Positions 1-8,259 of a stretch of DNA of 64,000 bases are shown in pieces. The first letter of the stretch is position 1. Every line of letters begins with the position of its first letter. The stretch lies in NCBI RefSeq assembly GCF_017809215.1, contig NZ_CP065424.1:3442001-3506000 (forward strand). The letters run 5' to 3'. The notes under the pieces are model-generated. The model searched no databases. It worked only from the letters and a program-made list of their open reading frames with translations, and was not told where the DNA came from. This DNA comes from Heyndrickxia oleronia (GTDB lineage: Bacteria; Bacillota; Bacilli; Bacillales; Bacillaceae_C). Made by a program: the position numbers and the translations under genes.

Positions 1-2
1 AT

Positions 3-89
3 CAGATCCGAGTTATAAGTACGTCGGAAAGTAATGTTACAGCTGTTAATGCAATTAACCGAAATTTAAACCTGCTTGTCTTCACCTAA
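3..89 (+). CDS. C-terminal end of a gene cut by the window edge
   Basis: The frame beginning at base 3 stays open for 28 codons and ends in TAA at 87-89. The encoded tail contains SNVTAVNAINRN and ends LNLLVFT. A short inverted repeat (GAGGGTA / TACCCTC, 96-116) follows, which fits the end of a transcription unit. I do not recognise the family. Asn/Val/Thr-rich tails of this kind occur in bacterial surface and spore proteins, but that is only an impression. The frame could also be chance, because only 87 bases are visible. Confidence 0.4.
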   Translation, partial: QIRVISTSESNVTAVNAINRNLNLLVFT

Positions 90-367
90 AATGTTGAGGG
101 TATTTTAATTACCCTCCTCCCTAATTAATAAAAGAACCAAGTACGTTTCTTTATCAATAGTATAGGTTTATATACAAGCAAAAATGATCGCATTGAGTAA
201 ATTAATAACGTAGCGGTATAAAATATGCCAATGTAAATTTTTTAAAGTTAATTCTATATAATTTCAAACAATAAAAGATTTAGAAGCAGTAAAGTTAAAA
301 GTAAAAGATATAAAATGCAACACAATCCGCACAAAAAATAATGTGTAATAAAGGAGTGTGCTTTTAT
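90..367. other. AT-rich intergenic region
   Basis: There is no convincing gene. It contains the weak hairpin at 96-116 and very AT-rich DNA that should hold the promoter of the next glycosyltransferase. I could not pick out one clear promoter. An ATG at 341 is in frame with the next gene, but the ribosome site AAGGAG (351-356) lies downstream of it, so it is not the start. Confidence 0.5.
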
Positions 368-1462
368 TTGGTAACGATTAGCTTATGTATGATTGTAAAA
401 AATGAAGAAGATGTCCTAGCTCGGTGTTTAGAAACTGTAAAAGATATTGTTGATGAAATTAATATCGTTGATACCGGCTCAACTGATCGAACGGTGGAAA
501 TAGCAAAAGAATATACAGATCGTGTTTATTTTTTTGAGTGGACAGGAAACTTTGCAGACGCTAGAAACGAGTCTTTTAGACATGCTACAAAAGATTATAT
601 TTTCTATATTGATGCGGATGATGTATTACTTGAGGAAGACCAAAAAAAGCTAAAGGAATTAAAAGAATCCTTGGACCCTTCTGTAGATTCTGTTTCAATG
701 TTTTATGATGCCGGTACTGACGAGTACGGAAATGTTACCTTGCGTTATCGGAGAAATCGTTTAGTTAAACGAGCAAGAAATTTTCTTTGGAAAGGCGATT
801 GCCATAACTACTTAGAAGTTTATGGAAAGATTATTAATTCTGATATTGCAATTAAACACAAAAAAATCAGTCATTCAACAGGACGTAATTTAAATATATA
901 TCAAACAAAAATTGATCGTGGCGATATTTTTTCTGCAAGAGATTATTTTTATTACGGAAATGAACTTAGAGAAAATGGTCATTATGAAAAGGCAATTGAA
1001 AGCTATGATCAAAACTTGTCTATAAAAGAAGGATGGATTGAAGATAAAGTATACGCATGTATTAATAAAGCTGATTGCTATCGCTTTCTTGGGGATTTAG
1101 ATAATGAGCTTAAGAGCCTATTTCAATCATTTGTGTATTCCAAAACCCCCCGTCCAGAGGCCTGTAGCCGAATCGGTTACAATTTCCAACGTAAGCGAGA
1201 ATATAAGAATGCGATTTATTGGTATTCAATAGCTGCGCAAAGTGAAGCCGATACCAATCAATGGAGCTTCACGTATCCTGCTTATTATACTTGGTATCCA
1301 CATTTACAAATGTGCGTTTGCTATTATAATTTAGGAGATTTTCAGAATTCATATGAACATAATGAAAAAGCTTATTCCTATCGACCAAACGATGAAAGAA
1401 TTCTTCACAACAAGAAATTACTAGAAGACAAATTAAATATCAATAGTAAAAATCCTACATGA
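368..1462 (+). CDS. GT2-family glycosyltransferase with C-terminal TPR-like repeats
   Basis: Family 2 (GT-A fold) glycosyltransferase that should move a sugar from a nucleotide-sugar to a protein or glycan acceptor in the cytoplasm. Residues 1-100 hold the fold: MVTISLCMIVKNEE at the N-terminus, VDTGSTDRT near 35-42 and the metal-binding IDADD at 81-85. The last half has alternating helices with Tyr/Asn spacing (NGHYEKAIESYDQ) typical of TPR repeats, which often present a protein acceptor. I chose the TTG at 368 because AAGGAG (351-356) lies 11 bases upstream; this gives 364 aa. The architecture resembles SunS-type and other TPR glycosyltransferases of bacilli. It is a single gene before a terminator, next to a sugar-synthesis operon. 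The acceptor is unknown. Confidence 0.82.
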   Translation: MVTISLCMIVKNEEDVLARCLETVKDIVDEINIVDTGSTDRTVEIAKEYTDRVYFFEWTGNFADARNESFRHATKDYIFYIDADDVLLEEDQKKLKELKESLDPSVDSVSMFYDAGTDEYGNVTLRYRRNRLVKRARNFLWKGDCHNYLEVYGKIINSDIAIKHKKISHSTGRNLNIYQTKIDRGDIFSARDYFYYGNELRENGHYEKAIESYDQNLSIKEGWIEDKVYACINKADCYRFLGDLDNELKSLFQSFVYSKTPRPEACSRIGYNFQRKREYKNAIYWYSIAAQSEADTNQWSFTYPAYYTWYPHLQMCVCYYNLGDFQNSYEHNEKAYSYRPNDERILHNKKLLEDKLNINSKNPT

Positions 1463-1493
1463 AAAAACTGCCATGTAAATGGTAGTTTTTTGT
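1463..1493 (+). terminator. Rho-independent terminator
   Basis: Stem AAAAACTGCCAT / ATGGTAGTTTTT with a 4-base loop and one G-T pair, followed directly by T residues. It starts right after the stop codon of the GT2 gene. Confidence 0.85.
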
Positions 1494-1624
1494 ATGATAA
1501 AAGCTTAGGAGCCTTTACTCGCTAATATTATATATCCCTTCATTGAAAAATCTTGGTATCAATGAAAATGTTACATTTCAAATAATTACTATTAGACTTA
1601 ATGATTGTATGTGTAGCTGCCGTT

Positions 1625-1652
1625 ACACTACATCCTTTCTGAACATAAATTA
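1625..1652 (+). promoter_or_regulatory. Sigma-K-like promoter of the sugar operon
   Basis: ACA at 1625-1627, a 16-base spacer, then CATAAATTA at 1644-1652. This matches the mother-cell sigma-K pattern (mACm, N16, CATAnnnTA) at all positions except the first m. It lies 36 bases upstream of the ATG at 1688. A sigma-K promoter would place the operon in the mother cell during late sporulation, which fits spore-surface glycosylation. AT-rich DNA yields such matches by chance, so this is a prediction. Confidence 0.5.
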
Positions 1653-1687
1653 TGATGATGACAGGAAACTAAGTTAGGAGGAACAAC

Positions 1688-2803
1688 ATGATTCAATTAA
1701 TAGAACTAAAAGAACAATTCCTTTCAGTAAAACATGAAATTTTAAAAGAGATAGAAAAGGTATTAGAAAGTGGTCAATATGTGTTAGGACCCAAAGTAGA
1801 TGAACTCGAGAAAAAAATTGCGAAAAAACTTGGAACATTAGACGCTGTTTCTGTAGCTAACGGAACCGATGCCCTTGTTCTTACATTGGATGCATATGGT
1901 ATTGGACCTGGAGATGAAGTCATCACTTCTCCTTTTACATTCTTTGCTAGCGCGGAAGCAGTTTCACGTGTAGGAGCTACTCCTGTATTTGTAGATGTTG
2001 ATCAGGAATCATATACATTGGATCCTTTAAAAATTGAAGATAAAATAACTCCAGCTACTAAAGCCATTATACCTATTCACTTATTCGGCCAACCAGCTGA
2101 TATGGATGAAATCAAGAAAATTGCGAAAAAACATCAATTAATCGTCATTGAAGATGCTTGTCAAGCTTTTGGGGCAACCTATAAGAATCAACCTGTGGGT
2201 TCTTTAGGTGATGCTGCATGCTTTTCATTTTTCCCGACCAAAAATTTAGGTACTGTGGGTGATGGTGGCATCATAACTACATCCGATCTCAATCTCGCGT
2301 CTAAGTTACGTAATCTTCGCACACATGGAACAACCCAAAAATACTTTCATAATTCGATTGGATATAATAGTCGACTAGATGAAATCCATGCGGCTATTTT
2401 ATTAGTCCTATTAGATAAAATTGATGAATGGAATGAAAAACGAAATGACTTAGCAGCTCGTTATAACAAGGGGCTAGGAACTTCCAATCTGCTCAAACTT
2501 CCAAAAATAAAAGAAAATCGTTCCCATATTTTCCACCTATATTGTGTTGGATCTACAATACGTGAAAAAATGCTTCAAACATTACAAAATCATGATATTC
2601 ATTCAGGAATTTACTATCCACTATGTCTTCATTTGCAAGAGGTCTACTCCAACTTATCATACAAAAAGGGAGATTTCCCTATAGCTGAAGATCTCTCAGA
2701 GACACTATTCGCATTACCAATGTCCCCTTTTCTATCTGAAAAAGATCAGGATCAGGTGATTTCTATATTACTAAATGAGGTGGACAATCAAGATGGCTGT
2801 TAA
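1688..2803 (+). CDS. DegT/DnrJ/EryC1-type sugar aminotransferase
   Basis: PLP-dependent aminotransferase that converts a keto-sugar nucleotide to an amino-sugar nucleotide, usually with glutamate as amino donor. The 371-aa length is normal. Visible motifs are SGQYVLGP (28-35), ANGTDAL (57-63), EDACQAFGA (155-163) and the PLP-lysine segment FFPTKNLG, giving Lys185. The ribosome site TTAGGAGG lies just before the ATG. The next gene overlaps it by 11 bases and is a Gfo/Idh dehydrogenase, a pairing seen in WbpB/WbpE-type pathways where the dehydrogenase makes the 3-keto sugar that the aminotransferase uses. The exact sugar cannot be read from the sequence. Confidence 0.9.
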   Translation: MIQLIELKEQFLSVKHEILKEIEKVLESGQYVLGPKVDELEKKIAKKLGTLDAVSVANGTDALVLTLDAYGIGPGDEVITSPFTFFASAEAVSRVGATPVFVDVDQESYTLDPLKIEDKITPATKAIIPIHLFGQPADMDEIKKIAKKHQLIVIEDACQAFGATYKNQPVGSLGDAACFSFFPTKNLGTVGDGGIITTSDLNLASKLRNLRTHGTTQKYFHNSIGYNSRLDEIHAAILLVLLDKIDEWNEKRNDLAARYNKGLGTSNLLKLPKIKENRSHIFHLYCVGSTIREKMLQTLQNHDIHSGIYYPLCLHLQEVYSNLSYKKGDFPIAEDLSETLFALPMSPFLSEKDQDQVISILLNEVDNQDGC

Positions 2804-3875
2804 TTTCGGATTAATCGGCTGCGGCTATATATCTGACCGTCATATAGAAGCGTTAGCTAATTGTCCTGAGGCAAAACTTGTGGCGGTTAGTGATCTTAAT
2901 AAAGATCGAATGAATATTGCAATAAAAAAATATAATACTCAATCAAATAAAAATCATTCCCTTCAAATGTTCGAAAATTATACTGACTTACTAGAATATA
3001 ATGAAGTAGATGCTGTGATTATTTCCACTCTTTCTGGCTTACATGCAGAAATGGCTAAAATCGCATTAATCGCCGGAAAACATGTCATTCTTGAAAAACC
3101 CATGACCTTATCTTTAAAAGAAGCGGATGAACTAATTCAACTCGCCAAGGTCAATCACTTAAAACTTTGTATATGCCATCAAATGCGCTTTAAACCAATC
3201 ATGAAGCGGATTAAACAGGTGATTGATGAAGGACGAATTGGTACTCCTTATTTAGGAGTGGTTTCAATTCGAATTAATCGTTCGCCAGAATATTACCAAG
3301 AAGCTCCATGGCGTGGAGATTGGAAACAAGACGGAGGAATGCTCCTTAACCAAGGGATTCATATGATTGATTTATTACAGTGGTTTTTAGGAGATGTAAA
3401 AACTGTTTATGGAGACATTACCTCCTTTAGTAGTATGAAAGAAACTGAAGATATTGCATTAGGAATTATAACTTTTAAAAACGGGACAAAAGGATTAATT
3501 GAAGCAAATGTAGTTACCCAACCAAATAATCTCGGTTATCAGTTATCCATCTTCGGTGAAAAAGGTTGTATGTCTTTGGAAGGACCTTCATTAAATAAAA
3601 TAAGCCGGTGGTATATCGAAGGTGAAGATGTGGATATTGATGAATTAGAACAACTGCTAAAGGATCATAATGAAGAGGAATACATGTATGAAAACGTGAT
3701 TCAATCCATTCAATCTTCGGAGCAACTCCTGGTTGACGGGAATGAAGGAAAAAAAGCAATCGAAACCATCTTTGCCGTTTATCAATCATATTTAAATCAT
3801 TTACCCGTCGATCTCCCTATACATTCTTTTTCAACAGCAACGATGAAATCCGATGGAGGTGGACGTACAAAATGA
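2793..3875 (+). CDS. Gfo/Idh/MocA-family sugar dehydrogenase
   Basis: NAD(P)-dependent sugar oxidoreductase. The Rossmann motif GLIGCGYIS is at 6-14, the conserved EKP at 101-103, and the catalytic-type GGMLLNQGIHMID at 181-193 with His190. I start it at the ATG at 2793 (360 aa), because GAGGTGG at 2778-2784 is well placed for it; the in-frame ATG at 2775 lies before that site. It overlaps the aminotransferase by 11 bases and the next gene by 4 (ATGA), so translation is probably coupled. In WbpB-like enzymes the substrate is a UDP-N-acetyl-hexuronic acid oxidised at C3; that role here is inferred from its neighbours. Confidence 0.87.
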   Translation: MAVNFGLIGCGYISDRHIEALANCPEAKLVAVSDLNKDRMNIAIKKYNTQSNKNHSLQMFENYTDLLEYNEVDAVIISTLSGLHAEMAKIALIAGKHVILEKPMTLSLKEADELIQLAKVNHLKLCICHQMRFKPIMKRIKQVIDEGRIGTPYLGVVSIRINRSPEYYQEAPWRGDWKQDGGMLLNQGIHMIDLLQWFLGDVKTVYGDITSFSSMKETEDIALGIITFKNGTKGLIEANVVTQPNNLGYQLSIFGEKGCMSLEGPSLNKISRWYIEGEDVDIDELEQLLKDHNEEEYMYENVIQSIQSSEQLLVDGNEGKKAIETIFAVYQSYLNHLPVDLPIHSFSTATMKSDGGGRTK

Positions 3876-4819
3876 ATTTTGGTCATGTTCTAGTAACTGG
3901 TGGCGCTGGTTTCTTGGGGTCCCAATTAGTTAAAAAATTACTTCCTTTATCTGATTCCATCTATATCATTGATGATCTTTCTACTGGTAATATTTCTTCC
4001 GTTCCAAAAGATTCAAAAATCACTTTTTATCATGAAAGTATCACAAATGAAGATATCCTAAATAAAGTTCTTCCAAATGTAGACTATATATTTCATTTAG
4101 CTTGTAAAAATCTAGTTTTATCTTATAACAATGTAAAGGAGGATTTTGATACTAATCTTTATGGGGGCTGGCTTCTTCTGCAAAAATCTCAGGAATTATC
4201 CCCCAAGCTAAAAAGATTTATCTATACATCCACCGCATCTGTATATGGGGATGCAAGTATTTTACCTACTCCGGAATCTTACTACAATATCAAGTTACCT
4301 TATTCAGCAAGTAAATTTTCAACCGAACATTATTGCCAAGTCTACCACCATATGTATCAATTACCAACTACAATCCTCCGTTTATCCAATGTTTATGGGC
4401 CTGGTCAACTAATTAGTAATCCTTATTGTGGTGTTGTAGCTAAATTTTTTGAAGAAGCAGCAAATGATGTACCATTAACCATCTATGATGATGGAAAACA
4501 AACTCGAGATTTCACGTATATCGATGATGCTCTGGATGCCATCCTTTTGGCTGCATCTAATGACCAAACGATTGGGCGCGTATTTAATGTTGGCACAAAA
4601 AAGGAAACAAGTATTTTAGAATTAGCTAAAAATGTTACAACCATTACCGGATTAAAAAATGTCAGATTAAATTTCCAACCAAAAAGAAGTGTGGACATTG
4701 TTCAAAGACGCTGCCTAGATAATACTCTACTTAAAAGCTATGGTTGGAGTTGTAAAAATGATCTTGTTACTGGTTTGACTAAAACCTATGCCTGGCTGAA
4801 TAGAGGTGAAACCCCGTGA
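3872..4819 (+). CDS. NAD-dependent epimerase/dehydratase (extended SDR)
   Basis: Nucleotide-sugar epimerase or dehydratase of the extended SDR family, 315 aa. It shows the NAD motif TGGAGFLG (9-16), the STASVYG segment (120-126) with the catalytic Ser/Thr region, and the active-site pair YSASK (Tyr144, Lys148). The NVYGPG motif typical of UDP-glucose epimerase-like enzymes follows. GGAGGTGG at 3856-3863 precedes the ATG, which overlaps the upstream stop by 4 bases. Within this operon it most likely epimerises or dehydrates the same nucleotide sugar handled by the two preceding enzymes. Epimerase and dehydratase cannot be told apart by eye. Confidence 0.88.
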   Translation: MNFGHVLVTGGAGFLGSQLVKKLLPLSDSIYIIDDLSTGNISSVPKDSKITFYHESITNEDILNKVLPNVDYIFHLACKNLVLSYNNVKEDFDTNLYGGWLLLQKSQELSPKLKRFIYTSTASVYGDASILPTPESYYNIKLPYSASKFSTEHYCQVYHHMYQLPTTILRLSNVYGPGQLISNPYCGVVAKFFEEAANDVPLTIYDDGKQTRDFTYIDDALDAILLAASNDQTIGRVFNVGTKKETSILELAKNVTTITGLKNVRLNFQPKRSVDIVQRRCLDNTLLKSYGWSCKNDLVTGLTKTYAWLNRGETP

Positions 4820-5799
4820 ATATTTTTCATGGAATCGTTGAAATAGCTGGACAAATGGGAATATTGAGTGATGCTCTCAAAGCAAAAGGGCATTACTCTG
4901 TAGGTTATAATACATTTCATTCATACTTAGGGTATAAAGACCACTTAGTGAATACAGACTTAAATCAAATTAAAGCAAATCAAGAGGATATTATTAATTC
5001 GTTTGATATCTTTCATTTCCATTACAATACAACACTACATGAAAATCATGAGGATCTTCCTTATTTACAGTCAAAGGGAAAAAAAATGATTATGCATCAC
5101 TGGGGGAATGATGTTAGATTCCATGACCTTGCTAAAGTAAATAATCCATATGCATATACAGGTGATTCCCCTCCAAATGAAGTTATGCACGAAAATTTAA
5201 CAAAAATATCTAAGTATATTAAACATGCTATTGTTCAGGATTATGAGGTATATGATTATGTCAAAGACTACTATGAAAAAGTTCATGTCGTACCCATTGC
5301 CATCGATATCAGTAAGTTCTATCCTCATTTTCCAAAAGTGGATAAAGATAAACCTTTAATTTTACATGCACCAACTAATCCTGATTTCAAAGGCACCACC
5401 TATATCGAGAATACTCTAGCGGAATTACGAAAAACACATGCTTTTGACTACCAAAGAATAGAAAAAATGAATCATGATGAAGTTATTAAGCTATATGAAA
5501 AAGCCGATATTATTGTTGATCAAGTATTATGTGGCTCATACGGTCTATTGAGTGTGGAATCGATGGCACTCGGAAAACCTGTCATCACATATATTCGTCC
5601 AGATCTCATTACAAAATTTCCAAGTGTATTGCCAATTGTAAATGCCAATCCCGATAATTTATATAATCAAATTAAATTATTACTTGATAATCCGATGTTA
5701 CGTTTAAATGTAGGTATTCTTGGAAGAGAATATGCTATGCGTGTTCATGGTCACCACGCTGTCGCTGATCAACTTCTGTCTATTTATTCACAATTATAG
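4816..5799 (+). CDS. GT-B fold glycosyltransferase (family 4-like)
   Basis: Last gene of the operon, 327 aa, starting with GTG at 4816 that overlaps the previous stop (GTGA); AGAGGTG precedes it. The N-terminal half is divergent (MNIFHGIVEIAGQMGILSDAL) and has a short HHWGNDVRFHD segment. The C-terminal half shows the donor-binding signature YGLLSVESMALGKPVITY near residues 245-262, as in GT4 enzymes. It should transfer the sugar made by the three upstream enzymes to its acceptor in the cytoplasm. The N-terminal acceptor half gives no specificity that I recognise. Confidence 0.85.
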   Translation: MNIFHGIVEIAGQMGILSDALKAKGHYSVGYNTFHSYLGYKDHLVNTDLNQIKANQEDIINSFDIFHFHYNTTLHENHEDLPYLQSKGKKMIMHHWGNDVRFHDLAKVNNPYAYTGDSPPNEVMHENLTKISKYIKHAIVQDYEVYDYVKDYYEKVHVVPIAIDISKFYPHFPKVDKDKPLILHAPTNPDFKGTTYIENTLAELRKTHAFDYQRIEKMNHDEVIKLYEKADIIVDQVLCGSYGLLSVESMALGKPVITYIRPDLITKFPSVLPIVNANPDNLYNQIKLLLDNPMLRLNVGILGREYAMRVHGHHAVADQLLSIYSQL

Positions 5800-5916
5800 T
5801 AAACTGTTTTCGAAAAGTTGATTGAAAGCCTATTGACGATTTTTCCCCTTAATAAAGGATTCAATGTAATGAAATGATGAGCTATGTTTAAGAAAACAGA
5901 TTAAATAAAAAAATGA

Positions 5917-5964
5917 AAAGCAACCTATTAAAATAAAACTATTTTAATAGGTTGCTTCTTTTTT
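5917..5964. terminator. Bidirectional terminator between convergent genes
   Basis: Very long perfect stem, AAGCAACCTATTAAAATA against TATTTTAATAGGTTGCTT, with a 4-base loop. T-rich DNA follows on the + strand and A-rich DNA precedes it, so it can serve both the + strand operon and the - strand gene ending at 5978. Confidence 0.9.
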
Positions 5965-5977
5965 CAAATATAATCTA

Positions 5978-6970
5978 TTATTGCTGAACAGGTGCATATT
6001 GTTTTTTAGTAAATAAGTACATATTTTTATACTCATCAGGATGGTTCAAATAAATTTTTTTCATCGTTTGATTTGGAAATTGAAAAGCAATTAGACTATT
6101 CATCATATATCCTTCACTAACACCAAAATTGAGATAATCATATAGATGAGTATTATTAAATAACATCCCATTCCCAAAACTTATTTGAATGCCTGTATGA
6201 TAATATTGTGAAAAAACGGTTGTGTTTTTTATCCAATTAGTGTCAACTTCTGTATTACCATAATAATTAGGATTAGCACATGCCACATCAAAGTTTAAAG
6301 TACTCCATTGTGCACATCCTGGAGAACCGTAATTAAATAGCCACAATGCCAGATATCCTTTTTGGTGAATATAATCATTCGTGTCTTTTACAATTTGTTC
6401 ATCTCCTGTATTTATCGAACTTCGCTGCCAAACAAATCCTTTAAAAACTAACTTCTGATGTAGCCCTTCTTCCTTCTGCCAACGAAGGAGAAAGCATTCA
6501 ATCCACCACTTAATGGCTTTTAAGCGATCTTCATCATTTGTAAAATCTAATTTCTCTTCTAATACTGTACCAAAGTTTTCTTGAAGGGGATGGGGGTAAG
6601 GAATGGTAACCCAAACTTCAGTAACTTCTCCTTCATTTGTATTCTGGGCTAATGCATGAAGATTAACATTTTCATCAAATAAATGATCAATCATTAACAT
6701 CCAATCACTAATTCTCGCTTGTTTACCTAAGCCTGTGTGCATAGCATGGATATAATAATCATCTCTTATGCGAATGGGATCAAATATATATGAACGGAAA
6801 AATGTATCAAGTGGTTGGCCATTTTCGTAATAATATTGGCAATACTTCAATTCCTCTGTAGACCAGTTCCCCATTTCCTTATTTAATAAATCCCCCACAG
6901 GTAACACACATATATGATTGGTGATAGAATGTTGTTCGGCTGTCATATAGCCAGTAGAAATATTGGACAT
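5978..6970 (-). CDS. DUF4855-like protein
   Basis: A 330-aa protein without signal peptide or membrane segments. It carries the pattern I associate with DUF4855: a GFVWQRSSI segment near 176, a Tyr-rich helix, then LWLFNYGSPGCAQWSTLNFD and the downstream NPNYYGN. Proteins of this kind look like glycoside-hydrolase-type TIM barrels, but no activity is established for the family as far as I know. AAAAGGAG precedes the ATG. It sits at the end of a - strand run beside spore-glycan-type genes, so a role in trimming or binding the same glycan is possible (inference). Confidence 0.6.
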   Translation of the reverse strand: MSNISTGYMTAEQHSITNHICVLPVGDLLNKEMGNWSTEELKYCQYYYENGQPLDTFFRSYIFDPIRIRDDYYIHAMHTGLGKQARISDWMLMIDHLFDENVNLHALAQNTNEGEVTEVWVTIPYPHPLQENFGTVLEEKLDFTNDEDRLKAIKWWIECFLLRWQKEEGLHQKLVFKGFVWQRSSINTGDEQIVKDTNDYIHQKGYLALWLFNYGSPGCAQWSTLNFDVACANPNYYGNTEVDTNWIKNTTVFSQYYHTGIQISFGNGMLFNNTHLYDYLNFGVSEGYMMNSLIAFQFPNQTMKKIYLNHPDEYKNMYLFTKKQYAPVQQ

Positions 6971-7242
6971 ATTTTCTTTAACTCCTTTTCTTTAGCTATA
7001 TATAGCATTTATATCTAATAATTGAACCGTGCTTTGTCCAAGGGTAGAGAGTCCAATTATTATAATGGTTACAAGCTATATACTTATTGCCTTAACTTAA
7101 AGAAACAAAAGGGACCGGAAAAATCAAAAAAGACTTCCACCACAATACAATATTCAATGTAAAAAATAGCTATAGACATTAGATATGCATTGCGCGTGGA
7201 ATCATTCTCTTACTAGTAAAACAATCAAAGAGCTATAGCACT

Positions 7243-7443
7243 TTATAGAATGCGTACATAATGAATCGTATCTAATGCGATGTCATTATTTATTTTCAAA
7301 CCATAATCTATCCATCTGGCAATTCTTACACCATTATTATTAACTTCTTCTAATAGGCCATCAGTCATTTCAGGCTGCATCCCCAATTCGATATCTAATC
7401 CAATATAACTAGCCAACTCATCCTTAAAATAAGCTTCAGCCAT
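7243..7443 (-). CDS. Small protein of probable DUF2642/spore-coat-like fold
   Basis: A 66-aa protein with the pattern SYIGLDIELGMQPEM, then GLLEEVNNNGVRIARW, ending DIALDTIHYVRIL. The alternating beta pattern (attachment strand, GxLxEV strand, final strand ending in I-hydrophobic) resembles the C-terminal domain of the upstream protein. Its ATG overlaps the upstream stop by one base (TAATG on the - strand), so the two are coupled. I do not recognise a named family with certainty. The upstream partner's repeats and the neighbouring sugar genes suggest a spore-surface protein. Confidence 0.6.
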   Translation of the reverse strand: MAEAYFKDELASYIGLDIELGMQPEMTDGLLEEVNNNGVRIARWIDYGLKINNDIALDTIHYVRIL

Positions 7444-8180
7444 TAGATTTCCTCCTCCACTATTTCTGATATTCCTATTATTTGATTGAGTGGTATTAAT
7501 ATTGTATACCCGACAATAATATAATCCTCTTTTACCTCTAATAATGTACCAGTTATTGTCTCCGATGCAGTTTCTACATGAATATTTTTGTTTACCAAAT
7601 CGTGCAGCCGTTCGCTTAAATTCACTAAGTTTGAATTTCTTTTAGTACTAGTTATTGTCTCAGATGCAGTTTCTACATTAATTTGCTTATTTACCTTCTC
7701 CTGTTGCGGTTTATTTATATTCACCAAGTTTGAATCTCTTTTAGTACCAGTTTTTGTCTCAGATACAGCTTCTATTTTAATTTCCTTATTTACCTTATCC
7801 TGTTGCTTTTCGCTTAAATTCACCAAGCTTAAATCGCTTTTAACTCCAGGTTTTGCAGCCTCTTTTTTTTCCTGTTTATTCTCCGGGTCCTTCATTTGTG
7901 TTTTTTTTCCGTAAAGTAACTCTTCCATTAAGTTCGAATTCTCTTGTATTTTTTGATCGATGATTTCTGTTAACATTTCAATATTTTTTCTTAGATAATC
8001 TGGTGTTTTCGGTTTACTAATTTGAATATTTAAGGTATTTTCTATTTCCTTTTCCCTTGATATTTTTATTGGCAGTGAACTTAAACCAAGAGACAAATTA
8101 CTGGAAATTTGATTCGTAACTCTTTTCATTTCTTTATGAATCATTTTCGTAGTATTTTTCAACACTGTAATTTTCTCCAT
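7443..8180 (-). CDS. Repeat protein with C-terminal DUF2642-like domain
   Basis: A 245-aa hydrophilic protein. Residues 1-115 are Lys/Glu-rich and mostly helical. Residues 116-214 are three consecutive 33-residue repeats sharing LVN, VNK and the ASETIT motif. The tail, GTLLEVKEDYIIVGY followed by ILIPLNQIIGI, looks like the small beta domain of DUF2642-type Bacillus spore coat proteins. The third repeat runs into this domain, so the first two look like copies of its N-terminal part. It lies in a - strand run with a UDP-sugar dehydrogenase and a CgeB-like glycosyltransferase. No catalytic motif is visible; a structural or anchoring role on the spore is inferred. Confidence 0.65.
   Translation of the reverse strand: MEKITVLKNTTKMIHKEMKRVTNQISSNLSLGLSSLPIKISREKEIENTLNIQISKPKTPDYLRKNIEMLTEIIDQKIQENSNLMEELLYGKKTQMKDPENKQEKKEAAKPGVKSDLSLVNLSEKQQDKVNKEIKIEAVSETKTGTKRDSNLVNINKPQQEKVNKQINVETASETITSTKRNSNLVNLSERLHDLVNKNIHVETASETITGTLLEVKEDYIIVGYTILIPLNQIIGISEIVEEEI
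7539..7835 (-). repeat. Three tandem 99-bp coding repeats
   Basis: Residues 116-148, 149-181 and 182-214 of the 245-aa protein are three 33-aa units in perfect register with no linker, so the DNA unit is 99 bp. Units 2 and 3 share VETASETIT exactly; unit 1 is more diverged. Copy number may vary between strains. Confidence 0.85.
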
Positions 8181-8259
8181 TTACAAATATCCCACTTTCA
8201 AAGATAATTTTTCATATTAAACTAACAGTGTAGCAAATTGTACTTTTATGCTAATCAAG

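Noticed and set aside
341..367. An earlier ATG start for the GT2-TPR glycosyltransferase
   Set aside because: The only good ribosome site, AAGGAG at 351-356, lies downstream of this ATG and fits the TTG at 368.
7588..7914. Open + strand frame of 108 codons over the repeat protein
   Set aside because: It is the mirror of the 99-bp repeats on the - strand, has a Cys/Phe-rich composition and no ribosome site.
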